DNA of 14,480 bases. Source: JANOAR01 sp031411235. Lineage in GTDB: Bacteria > Verrucomicrobiota > Verrucomicrobiia > Verrucomicrobiales > Verrucomicrobiaceae. The notes beneath the pieces were generated by a model, which worked only from the letters and a program-made list of their open reading frames with translations, was not told the DNA's origin and searched no databases. Below are positions 6,923-13,298 of this stretch, piece by piece. Position 1 is the first letter of the stretch. Every line of letters begins with the position of its first letter. Where the stretch lies: positions 1-14,480 of the forward strand of contig JANOAR010000090.1 in assembly GCA_031411235.1 (NCBI GenBank), given 5' to 3'. The translations under genes and the position numbers were made by a program.

Positions 6923-7582
6923 CTACACTCCGCCGTGCTGCGGCATGTGGCGGATGAGGGCGATCATGACGCCTTGGATGACCAGTTCGGTCACGGGGAT
7001 GAGGTCGGGGAAGGCGGGATTTTCGGCACGCAAATACGGCAAGCCATTGCGCACGATGTAGCGTTTCAGCGTTGATTCTCCGTCGATGAGCGCGGCGACA
7101 ATGTCGCGCGGGTTGGGCTCTTTGACTTCCAGAACCACATGATCGCCGTCGATAATGTGCGCTCCGATCATGGAGTCGCCACGCACTTTCAGTGCAAAGG
7201 TACGCGCACTGCGGGGCACGCCCAGGGTGGCGAGATCCACCGAGATGCAGCCATTGGAGCGCTGCTGGGTATCGGCGGCGTAGCCTGCGGGGATGTCGCC
7301 ATAGACGGGGATGTTCATCACCTCGGGGCGATCCAGATCACCTGGGAATACGACGGCGCGGGCCTTGCCTGCGTAGCGCTGGATGACGCCTTTCTTTTCC
7401 AAAGCACGCAGGTGGCTCATCGCTGCGGTTTGGCTGGCGAAGCCAAAGTAGCGCTGGATTTCTCGCGTCGATGGCATGACACCATGCTCTCGCTGATGGT
7501 CACGGAGGAAGTTTAGGAGCTGAGTCTGGCGCTCCGTCAGGGACTCGTCTTTACTTGCGATGTACATAAAACAATCTGGCAT
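6923..7582 (-). CDS. lexA: LexA repressor, SOS regulator
   Basis: A 219-residue LexA: a transcriptional repressor of DNA-damage genes that self-cleaves when RecA filaments form. The N-terminal winged helix-turn-helix includes LTERQTQLLNFL (15-26), the STREIQRYFGF region (38-48) and QTAAMSHLRALEKKGVI (51-67). The cleavage site Ala99-Gly100 sits in IPAGYAAD, the catalytic Ser137 in GDSM and Lys173 in STLKRY, so the autoprotease looks intact. The start is uncertain. ATG 7582 is the longest choice; ATG 7567 (residue 6) would leave a ~20-nt leader from the predicted promoter and trims a non-conserved tail. Neither has a properly spaced Shine-Dalgarno motif. The gene is divergent from the TPR gene at 7650 and followed by sucC on the same strand after 275 nt. 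No SOS partner gene (imuA/imuB, dnaE2, recA) is in the window. Confidence 0.95.
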   Translation of the reverse strand: MPDCFMYIASKDESLTERQTQLLNFLRDHQREHGVMPSTREIQRYFGFASQTAAMSHLRALEKKGVIQRYAGKARAVVFPGDLDRPEVMNIPVYGDIPAGYAADTQQRSNGCISVDLATLGVPRSARTFALKVRGDSMIGAHIIDGDHVVLEVKEPNPRDIVAALIDGESTLKRYIVRNGLPYLRAENPAFPDLIPVTELVIQGVMIALIRHMPQHGGV

Positions 7583-7593
7583 CCTAGTTAATG

Positions 7594-7622
7594 ATGTAAG
7601 GTTAAGGCAAGTTTAATCTCAA
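7594..7622 (-). promoter_or_regulatory. Possible lexA promoter in the divergent lexA/TPR gap
   Basis: On the - strand TTGAGA (7622-7617) and TTACAT (7599-7594) are separated by 17 nt, a weak sigma-70-like pair. Transcription would start near 7587. The direct repeat GTTAA at 7587-7591 and 7601-7605 (+ strand) overlaps it and could be an operator half-site pair. On the + strand TTTAAT (7612-7617) is a possible -10 for the divergent TPR gene. Low-strength prediction. Confidence 0.3.
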
Positions 7623-7649
7623 AAGTCGCAGAGCAACTCCCTCAAAATC

Positions 7650-8354
7650 ATGGCTAATCAACACTTCATTTTACTCATTATGATAGCGCTCGCTGGCTCC
7701 TTCGCTGAAGCGGCAGACGCTAAGCCCAAGGCAACAAAACCTGAGACCGCGCTCTCCGCTAAGGAGTCCGATACGGCCAAAACGGGTGTGCTGCCACCGA
7801 ATACAGGCTCGCTGGCCGAGAGAGCCGCACGCGCCTATTCCAAACAAGACTGGGACGGCGCTCGCAAGGCCTACCGCGAAATGCTGGAAGTAGATCCTCA
7901 GAATGCGCTTGCCTGGGCCAACTTGGGAGCCGTGGAACAACAGGCCAAAAATCCCGACGCAGCGATGGCTTGCTTCGAGGCTTCGACACGGTTCAACGAG
8001 AAACTGGTGCAGTCATGGATCGCGCTCGGGCTTTTGTATGCTGATAAAGGTGACCGCTACAAAGCGATTTCGGCCTTCACCCGTGCGCTGCATGAGGATC
8101 CGCTAGATGCTCGTGCGCACTGCTACTTGGCCATCGAAGCGCAGGGCATTGGCTGGGGTGAAACGGCACTTTCAGAGTTGCAGCGTGCCATCGAGATCAA
8201 GCCCGATTATGGCATTGCGCAGTTCAATCTCGCGACCCTGTATTTGGATCGCAAACCGCCTGCCCTCGAGTTGGCGAAGCGCCACTACGACAAAGCCATC
8301 GCCCTGGGGGTGGCGAAGGACGAAGTGGTGGAGAGCAAACTGAAGGGGGAGTGA
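7650..8354 (+). CDS. Secreted TPR-repeat protein of unknown function
   Basis: A 234-residue protein with an N-terminal signal peptide (hydrophobic 6-18, likely cleavage near AEA, 20-22), then a polar Lys/Thr/Ala-rich linker (about 24-52) and about four to five tetratricopeptide repeats covering 54-220. The repeats are recognisable from the spacing of W/L/G/Y/A/P residues, for example YREMLEVDPQNALAWANLG and FTRALHEDPLDARAHCYLA. It is therefore probably a periplasmic protein-protein interaction module. It starts 67 nt from the divergent lexA and ends 6 nt before bioF, suggesting co-transcription with bioF, although no functional link to biotin is known. The ATG at 7650 has a C/A-rich leader and no Shine-Dalgarno sequence. 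No specific partner can be named. Confidence 0.8.
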   Translation: MANQHFILLIMIALAGSFAEAADAKPKATKPETALSAKESDTAKTGVLPPNTGSLAERAARAYSKQDWDGARKAYREMLEVDPQNALAWANLGAVEQQAKNPDAAMACFEASTRFNEKLVQSWIALGLLYADKGDRYKAISAFTRALHEDPLDARAHCYLAIEAQGIGWGETALSELQRAIEIKPDYGIAQFNLATLYLDRKPPALELAKRHYDKAIALGVAKDEVVESKLKGE

Positions 8355-8360
8355 GGGGCT

Positions 8361-9554
8361 ATGATGAAAGCGGCGAGAAGTCCTGAGCAAGAGCTTGGCG
8401 ATCTCGAAGCCCAGGGGCTTCGCCGTTCGCTTCGTTTTATGGAGTCGGCTCAGTCGGCGACGGTGCGGTATGACTCGCGCGAGGTGCTGAATTTTTCTTC
8501 CAACGACTACCTGGGGCTGGCCAATAGCGAGGAGCTGAAGGCAGCCTGCATCGAAGGCGTGCAACGCTACGGGGCTGGCAGTGGGGCGTCCCGCTTGGTC
8601 TGCGGCGGACTGGAGCCGCATCGCCGACTGGAGGCTATGCTCGCAGAGTTTAAGCGCAGCGAGGCGGCCCTGGTCTTTTCCAGTGGGTTTGCGGTGCCTC
8701 TGGGAGTCATCCCCGCACTCATGAGTGCGGGCGATGTGATCATTCTCGATAAGCTCTGCCATGCCTCGCTGGTCGATGCGGCTCGCCTCAGCGGAGCCAC
8801 GTTGCGGGTCTTCCCCCACAACCATATGGCGAAGCTGGAGCGCCTACTCGCAGGCGCGGCAAAGGAGGCGCGACGTGTGCTGGTCGTCACGGAATCCATC
8901 TTCAGCATGGATGGCGATGCGGCGATGCTGCGCGAGATCGTGGAACTGAAGGAACGCTACGGAGCTTGGCTACTCCTCGACGAAGCTCATGCCGTGGGCG
9001 TGCTCGGGCCACAGGGGCGAGGGCTCGCCGCCGCGCTCGGGCTGGAGCAGCGTATCGAGTTGCAGATGGGCACGCTGAGCAAGGCTCTCGGCCTCAGCGG
9101 CGGCTACATCGCAGCGTCGCGTGGACTCATTGATTTACTCATCAACAAGGCGCGCAGCTTCATCTACTCCACGGCACCACCGCCCGCGTTAGCGCACGCC
9201 GCGTGTGAGTCGCTGCAGCTGGTGCAAAGCCAAGCGGGTGACGAGCGCCGTGCGCAACTCCAGGCCCATGTGCAGCAGTTCACCCGAGCCATGCCCAGCG
9301 CTCGCACAGACAGCGCCATCGTGCCCATCATCGTCGGTGGCGAAGCCCAGGCAGTGCATGCCAGCCAGCAACTGCTAGCGCAGGGGTTTCTGATCCCAGC
9401 GATTCGTTTTCCCACGGTGGCACGGGGCACCGCACGGCTACGCGTGACACTCTCGGCGAGCCATACGCAGGCGCAGGTGGAGCAGGTGCTTGCCGCTCTC
9501 GCCGCTAGTTCTTTGACTTCTTCTCGGAGTCCTTGCCCAGTGAACTGCCACTGA
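8361..9554 (+). CDS. bioF: 8-amino-7-oxononanoate synthase (alpha-oxoamine synthase family)
   Basis: A 397-residue PLP enzyme that condenses pimeloyl-ACP/CoA with alanine in the biotin pathway (cytoplasm). Seen: NFSSNDYLGLA (44-54); GAGSGASRLVCG (71-82); the ring-stacking His in DKLCHAS (130-136); ESIFSMDGD (178-186); DEAHAVG (207-213); and the PLP-binding Lys241 in GTLSKALGLSGGY. The FSSNDYLG and GASRL blocks favour BioF over 2-amino-3-ketobutyrate ligase or serine palmitoyltransferase, though a different acyl-CoA specificity cannot be excluded. Two ATGs are in tandem (8361, 8364). A purine-rich GAGGGG just upstream is one of the few Shine-Dalgarno-like sequences here. No other bio gene is present. 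The last ~17 residues (Ser/Pro-rich) exceed the usual end of the family, and their DNA overlaps the end of the convergent lipoprotein gene by 50 nt. Confidence 0.85.
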   Translation: MMKAARSPEQELGDLEAQGLRRSLRFMESAQSATVRYDSREVLNFSSNDYLGLANSEELKAACIEGVQRYGAGSGASRLVCGGLEPHRRLEAMLAEFKRSEAALVFSSGFAVPLGVIPALMSAGDVIILDKLCHASLVDAARLSGATLRVFPHNHMAKLERLLAGAAKEARRVLVVTESIFSMDGDAAMLREIVELKERYGAWLLLDEAHAVGVLGPQGRGLAAALGLEQRIELQMGTLSKALGLSGGYIAASRGLIDLLINKARSFIYSTAPPPALAHAACESLQLVQSQAGDERRAQLQAHVQQFTRAMPSARTDSAIVPIIVGGEAQAVHASQQLLAQGFLIPAIRFPTVARGTARLRVTLSASHTQAQVEQVLAALAASSLTSSRSPCPVNCH

Positions 9555-10383
9555 AACCAGAACCGATGGGCTTATAGCCGGGGGGCAGTTGATCCTTGGT
9601 ATAACCTTTAACCTTGGTGCCACCGCCGCCAGCACCTGCTCCACCGCCATTGCTAAACTCGGCGATGACTTCGACCACTTGCCCACCTGCCAAGGTCATG
9701 AATTTGCGGGTACCCGTGCTGCCACTGCTCTCCGAGCCATCGCCAGAACTACCATCGCTGGCCGCAGCGCTAGCGGCTGGCAATCCGGCAGCCTGCGCGG
9801 CGGCAGGATCCGCAGGCATGGCTGGGGCAGCGCCACCCAAGCCGATAGGTGCATTCGCCAAAGCGCCGATGGGCAAAGACGGGGCAGGCTTGGTCGTGCC
9901 AGCCACGTAGGCAAACTTGTCGCGCAGGGCTTGCGGGGCATCGGCCAAGGCGATTCGAGCCACACCGCCTTCATGCAGAAAGGCCAACTCATAACCATTC
10001 ACGCTCTTCACCACCACATTGTGGAAGGTCTTCCCATTCGCGCTGATGTCCGCCAACTTCATACCAGGGCCATGCAACTGAATCCATGCCCGGTACTGGT
10101 CGCGATAGCCAGCGAACGAGGCCTTGAGTTCCACCAGGGATTTTTTGATGTCGGTCGCGGCGAGCATCGCCGCCTCCACCTCGGCCTGCGAGTCCTCGGT
10201 GCGCTTCTGGGTAACGTCGAGTTCATCGCGGAGTCGCGCCGTGGCTTGTTTGTCCTTGCGCACGCTGTCCTCAATGTCGCTGAGACGAGCTTCGAGCGCA
10301 CTCAAGTCCACTCTAGGCTTTTCACAACCACTGGCGAGCAGTGCCAAACCGAGAAGCGAGGCACGATAGAATTGGCTTTTCAT
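9505..10383 (-). CDS. Coiled-coil lipoprotein with a low-complexity C-terminal half
   Basis: A 292-residue hypothetical lipoprotein. The signal peptide ends in a clear lipobox LASGC with Cys20. Residues about 26-90 are heptad-rich and charged (coiled coil). A compact domain at about 105-160 contains FHNVVVKSVNGYELAFLHEGGVARI-type sequence followed by ALRDKFAY. I recall this pattern (V-x-V...G-x3-H-x2-G-x-A-x-I...L-x2-F) from many Verrucomicrobiota proteins of unknown function. Residues 165-225 are Ala/Pro/Gly/Ser-rich, 246-255 form a Gly-rich tract, and the tail is Lys/Ser-rich. It is probably anchored to a membrane and faces the periplasm. It is divergent from mrp (143 nt apart) and convergent with bioF, overlapping it by 50 nt. 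No Shine-Dalgarno sequence precedes the ATG. Function not recognised. Confidence 0.8.
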   Translation of the reverse strand: MKSQFYRASLLGLALLASGCEKPRVDLSALEARLSDIEDSVRKDKQATARLRDELDVTQKRTEDSQAEVEAAMLAATDIKKSLVELKASFAGYRDQYRAWIQLHGPGMKLADISANGKTFHNVVVKSVNGYELAFLHEGGVARIALADAPQALRDKFAYVAGTTKPAPSLPIGALANAPIGLGGAAPAMPADPAAAQAAGLPAASAAASDGSSGDGSESSGSTGTRKFMTLAGGQVVEVIAEFSNGGGAGAGGGGTKVKGYTKDQLPPGYKPIGSGFSGSSLGKDSEKKSKN

Positions 10384-10393
10384 AGTGGGGCGA

Positions 10394-10422
10394 ATCTAAA
10401 ACCGCTTAAGCGTGGCACACAA
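10394..10422 (-). promoter_or_regulatory. Possible promoter of the lipoprotein gene
   Basis: On the - strand TTGTGT (10422-10417) and TTAGAT (10399-10394) are spaced by 17 nt, with a perfect 10-bp palindrome CGCTTAAGCG (10403-10412) between them that could be an operator. Transcription would start only a few nt before the ATG at 10383, implying a nearly leaderless mRNA. Both boxes are only 3/6 matches. Confidence 0.25.
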
Positions 10423-10526
10423 GGAATTGTTGCACCGGAAACTTGTTGTTTCGCCGCCGCACTTCACCCGCTCCTCGCGGCTCTTCACTTGGCAAGTGGG
10501 CTACGCTCGCCATCATCGCCGCCCCC

Positions 10527-11582
10527 ATGATCACCGAAGCCCTCATCCGCGAAAAGCTCAGCACCATCCGTTACCCCGGCTTCAGCCGCGACATCATTTC
10601 ATTCGGCCTCGTCAAAGCCATCCACATCACGGGCAACGACGTCGTCGTCGATGTCTCCCTGGCCACCCGCGATGCCAATGTGCCCAAGCAAATCCAAGCG
10701 GAAGCCACCGCGCTGCTGCAAGCCCTGCCCGGCATCGGCGTCGTGCGCTTGAGCTTCGACATCAAAGAACCCGCCCAGCCCGGCAGCACCAGCTCGGATA
10801 AGCTCGGCAAAAGCAGCATCCCCGGCGTCAAGCGCGTCATCGCCATCGCCAGCGGCAAAGGCGGCGTGGGCAAGAGCACCGTCGCCAGCAATCTCGCCGT
10901 CGCCTTGGCCGATTCCGGCGCACGCGTCGGCCTATGCGACTGCGATCTCTACGGCCCCAGCGTCGCCCATATGTTCGGCACTGACGAGCGCCCGATGGCC
11001 AACGACGAACAAGAGATCATCCCCATCAAACGCTACGGCTTGCAATTGATGAGCATGGGCTTCCTCCTTGATGATGCCGCGCCCGTCATCGTCCGTGGCC
11101 CCATCGCCACGCGCTATACCCAGCAATTCCTCCGCCAGTGCGCGTGGGACAACCTCGATTACCTCATCCTCGATCTCCCACCCGGCACAGGCGACATCCA
11201 GCTCACCATCGTGCAAACCGTCGCCGTCGATGGCGCGGTGATCGTCACCACGCCGCAGGAAGTCGCCCTCATCGACGCCCGCAAAGCCGCCAGCATGTTC
11301 GCCAAGGTCAACGTCCCCATCCTTGGCATCGTCGAGAACATGAGCTACTTCCTCTGCCCCAGCGACGGCGTGTCTTATCCCATCTTTGGCCAAGGCGGCG
11401 GTGAGCGCGAGGCCCAGCGCCTCGGCGTCCCCTTGCTCGGGCAAATCCCCATCACCATGGATGTGCGCGAGGCAGGCGATGAAGGCCGCCCCATCGCGCT
11501 GAAACCCGCAGAGCAACACCCCGCCAGCAAGGCCTTCCACGACCTCGCCGCAGCCGTGGTGAAGGCCGTGGAAGCGCAATAA
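10527..11582 (+). CDS. mrp: Mrp/NBP35-family P-loop ATPase, iron-sulfur cluster carrier
   Basis: A 351-residue Mrp (ApbC) protein, a cytoplasmic Fe-S cluster carrier/assembly ATPase. An N-terminal MIP18/DUF59 domain (about 1-80) is followed by a deviant Walker A GKGGVGKST (110-118), DCDLYGPS (138-145), the LDLPPGTGD Walker B-like motif (215-223) and TTPQEVALIDARKA (241-254). Most Mrp/ApbC proteins carry CX2C after ENMS; here the segment is ENMSYFLCPSDG, with only Cys277 and Asp where the second Cys would be. A subclass without the motif exists (for example HCF101-like proteins), so this need not be inactivating. The frame is open upstream to a TTG at 10443, but ATG 10527 matches the family start. 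The leader is C-rich with no Shine-Dalgarno sequence; TTGGCA (10489-10494) and CATCAT (10511-10516) are a weak promoter candidate. eboE follows after 24 nt. Codons are strikingly C-ending, as in eboE. Confidence 0.92.
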   Translation: MITEALIREKLSTIRYPGFSRDIISFGLVKAIHITGNDVVVDVSLATRDANVPKQIQAEATALLQALPGIGVVRLSFDIKEPAQPGSTSSDKLGKSSIPGVKRVIAIASGKGGVGKSTVASNLAVALADSGARVGLCDCDLYGPSVAHMFGTDERPMANDEQEIIPIKRYGLQLMSMGFLLDDAAPVIVRGPIATRYTQQFLRQCAWDNLDYLILDLPPGTGDIQLTIVQTVAVDGAVIVTTPQEVALIDARKAASMFAKVNVPILGIVENMSYFLCPSDGVSYPIFGQGGGEREAQRLGVPLLGQIPITMDVREAGDEGRPIALKPAEQHPASKAFHDLAAAVVKAVEAQ

Positions 11583-11606
11583 AACATCTTCTCATCGCGC
11601 CTCAAA

Positions 11607-12785
11607 ATGCAACTCAACCACGGCATCCATCTCGGTTACTGCACCAACATCCATCGCGGCGAGAGCTGGGCGGAAACGTGGCGCGGCCTCGAAGTCCACA
11701 CCCTCGAAGTCCGTTGCCGTGTGCAGCCTGCCGACAAGCCCTATGGCATCGGCCTGCGCCTCAGCGAACGCGCCGCGCGCGAGCTGATTGACCCACCAAA
11801 ACTCGCCGAATTCCAAGCCTGGTTGCAGCAACACAACTGCTACGTCTTCACCATCAACGGCTTCCCTTACGGAGCCTTCCACGGGCAGCGGGTGAAGGAG
11901 CAAGTCTTCCGCCCCGACTGGACAACGCCCGAGCGGCTCGACTACACCAAGCTGCTCTTCACCATCCTCGCGCAACTCCTGCCCAAAGGCATGTCCGGCA
12001 GCGTCTCCACACTGCCCGGTTCGCACAAAACCTTCGGCATCACCGCCACCGACATCCGCACCATTTTTGAGAACCTGCGAGCCTGCCGCGACCACATCAA
12101 GCACCTCAGCGAAACCACTGGCCACGACCTGCACCTCGGCCTGGAACCCGAGCCCCTGGGCCTCTTCGAGACTTCCGGCGAGACGCTGAAATTCTTCGGC
12201 CTCTACTTCGACATGTTTCCCGGCGACAAGGACTTCCTCCACTACATCGGCATCAACTACGATACCTGCCATTTGGCCATCGAGTTCGAGGAAGCCAAGG
12301 ACGCCCTGCAACGGCTCAAGGATCACGGCATCCGCATCAGCAAGCTGCACTTCAGCAACGCCCTACGCCTGCAACCCACGCCTGAAAACGTGGCGCGACT
12401 CGCGCAGTACAACGAGCCCGTGTACTTCCACCAAGTCGTCAGCAGCGATGCCGACGAAATGCTGCCGCTGCGCCGCTACGCCGACCTACCCCTCGCGCTA
12501 GAGGCCGCCCAGCAGCGCCCCAGCGAAGTCGGCCACGAGTGGCGCGTCCACTTCCACATCCCCCTGCACGCCCGCCCCAGCGAAGGCTTCGAGGACACCA
12601 GCGACCATGTGCTCGGCGCGATGGATTGGCTGACCAAAAACGCCACCGCGTGCAGCCACATCGAGATGGAAACCTACACCTGGGAAGTGCTGCCCGAAGC
12701 CATGCGCAGCGCCAGCGTGGAGGATCAACTGGTGAAGGAATACGAGTGGACGCTCAGCGAGCTGAAGAGCCGAGGACTGGCGTAG
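11607..12785 (+). CDS. eboE: Metabolite traffic protein EboE (xylose-isomerase-like TIM barrel)
   Basis: A 392-residue protein matching EboE, a TIM-barrel (AP-endonuclease/xylose isomerase-like) member of the ebo cluster implicated in transport of prenylated or otherwise hydrophobic metabolites to the periplasm in cyanobacteria and other bacteria. Seen: GYCTNIHRGESW (10-21), YGIGLRLS (46-53), YVFTINGFPYGAFHG (79-93), RVKEQVFRPDW (95-105) and STLPGSHK (134-141). Possible metal ligands are Glu180 in LEPEPLG, Asp219 and His222 in YDTCHLA, His248 in LHFS, and Glu353/Glu355 near the C-terminus. The length is normal and the barrel looks complete. It sits 24 nt after mrp and is probably co-transcribed. 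The other ebo genes (A, B, C, D, F) are not in this window. No Shine-Dalgarno sequence is seen. Assignment is by motif memory. Confidence 0.82.
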   Translation: MQLNHGIHLGYCTNIHRGESWAETWRGLEVHTLEVRCRVQPADKPYGIGLRLSERAARELIDPPKLAEFQAWLQQHNCYVFTINGFPYGAFHGQRVKEQVFRPDWTTPERLDYTKLLFTILAQLLPKGMSGSVSTLPGSHKTFGITATDIRTIFENLRACRDHIKHLSETTGHDLHLGLEPEPLGLFETSGETLKFFGLYFDMFPGDKDFLHYIGINYDTCHLAIEFEEAKDALQRLKDHGIRISKLHFSNALRLQPTPENVARLAQYNEPVYFHQVVSSDADEMLPLRRYADLPLALEAAQQRPSEVGHEWRVHFHIPLHARPSEGFEDTSDHVLGAMDWLTKNATACSHIEMETYTWEVLPEAMRSASVEDQLVKEYEWTLSELKSRGLA

Positions 12786-13004
12786 CGATTGGACTGTCAT
12801 TGATCTCAACCCCATCGCACGGAGCAGGCACCTTCAATTTTTGCGTGAGACGATTACCTTCGCTCCCTCTGTGAGCATTTTCCGACATGGTATGCCCTGA
12901 CATAGAAAAACTTTGAAGAACTCCCGCGAGTTTTAAGCGAAAGTGGTTCGATCCACTCATTTACGAGCCTCAAAAACCCACTGGAAGCCTTATTTAATAA
13001 GGCC
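12786..13004. other. Intergenic region between eboE and tRNA-Arg
   Basis: No gene recognised. A weak hairpin on the + strand (AACTC at 12919-12923 with GAGTT at 12928-12932, 4-nt loop, followed by TT) is a possible but distant terminator for the mrp-eboE transcript. The right end holds the tRNA-proximal hairpin at 12987-13003. The DNA is more AT-rich than the flanking coding sequence. Confidence 0.4.
12987..13003 (-). terminator. Hairpin just downstream of tRNA-Arg (terminator or processing signal)
   Basis: A perfect 7-bp inverted repeat, GCCTTAT paired with ATAAGGC around a 3-nt loop, starts two nt beyond the encoded CCA end of the tRNA. The stem is short and only two T residues follow at once on the - strand (a T5 run comes about 11 nt later), so it is a weak intrinsic terminator, or a 3'-end processing hairpin. 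Confidence 0.4.
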
Positions 13005-13079
13005 TGGTGTCCCCGCCAAGAATCGAACTTGGATCTAGTGTTTAGGAAACGCTCGTTCTATCCATTGAACTACGGGGAC
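13005..13079 (-). tRNA. tRNA-Arg (anticodon CCU), CCA encoded
   Basis: A 75-nt cloverleaf on the - strand: acceptor GTCCCCG paired with CGGGGAC, D-arm GTTC/GAAC with an AATGGATA loop, anticodon loop TTCCTAA (anticodon CCT at 13046-13044, reading AGG), a 4-nt variable loop, T-arm CCAAG/CTTGG with a TTCGATT loop, discriminator A and encoded CCA. It resembles other bacterial tRNA-Arg(CCU), including the AATGGATA D-loop. The anticodon stem (AGCGT with ACACT) has one C-A mismatch at the 29-41 pair. All other stems are fully paired. Confidence 0.95.
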
Positions 13080-13298
13080 GCTTGATTTTTCAAGGGTTGG
13101 ACACGCTTTTGATAGCGAAATAGCCTTGAATAAGAATAAAAGTGAGAGCACTCCCATCCCGGATCATGGTTGTCTTGTATCGTCTTCCTGTCCATTGAAA
13201 CAGTATTGTTCCCTCGATTGATGAAGCCATTAATGGTATTAGCCCATGAGGTTTTCCACCTTCATCATGCGCCGCTAGTCAGCGACCAGTGAACAGCC
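13080..13298. other. Intergenic region between tRNA-Arg and the esterase gene
   Basis: No gene recognised; only very short open frames. CTTGA/TCAAG (13081-13094) forms a small hairpin directly before the tRNA 5' end, and CCATTAATGG (13227-13236) is a 10-bp palindrome. The tRNA promoter must lie here on the - strand, but I could not pick a convincing -35/-10 pair. Confidence 0.4.

Noticed and set aside
9589..10530. Long + strand open frame opposite the lipoprotein gene
   Set aside because: The - strand gene has a lipobox, coiled coil and sensible domain order; the + frame shows none and would cover the divergent promoter region.
11592..12350. Long - strand open frame (252 codons) opposite eboE
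   Set aside because: Antisense shadow caused by the C-ending codons of eboE. The translation is Glu/Val/Gly-rich without motifs.
12917..12934. Hairpin 131 nt after eboE as an intrinsic terminator
   Set aside because: The stem is short, contains a G-T pair and lacks a proper T run; too weak to call.
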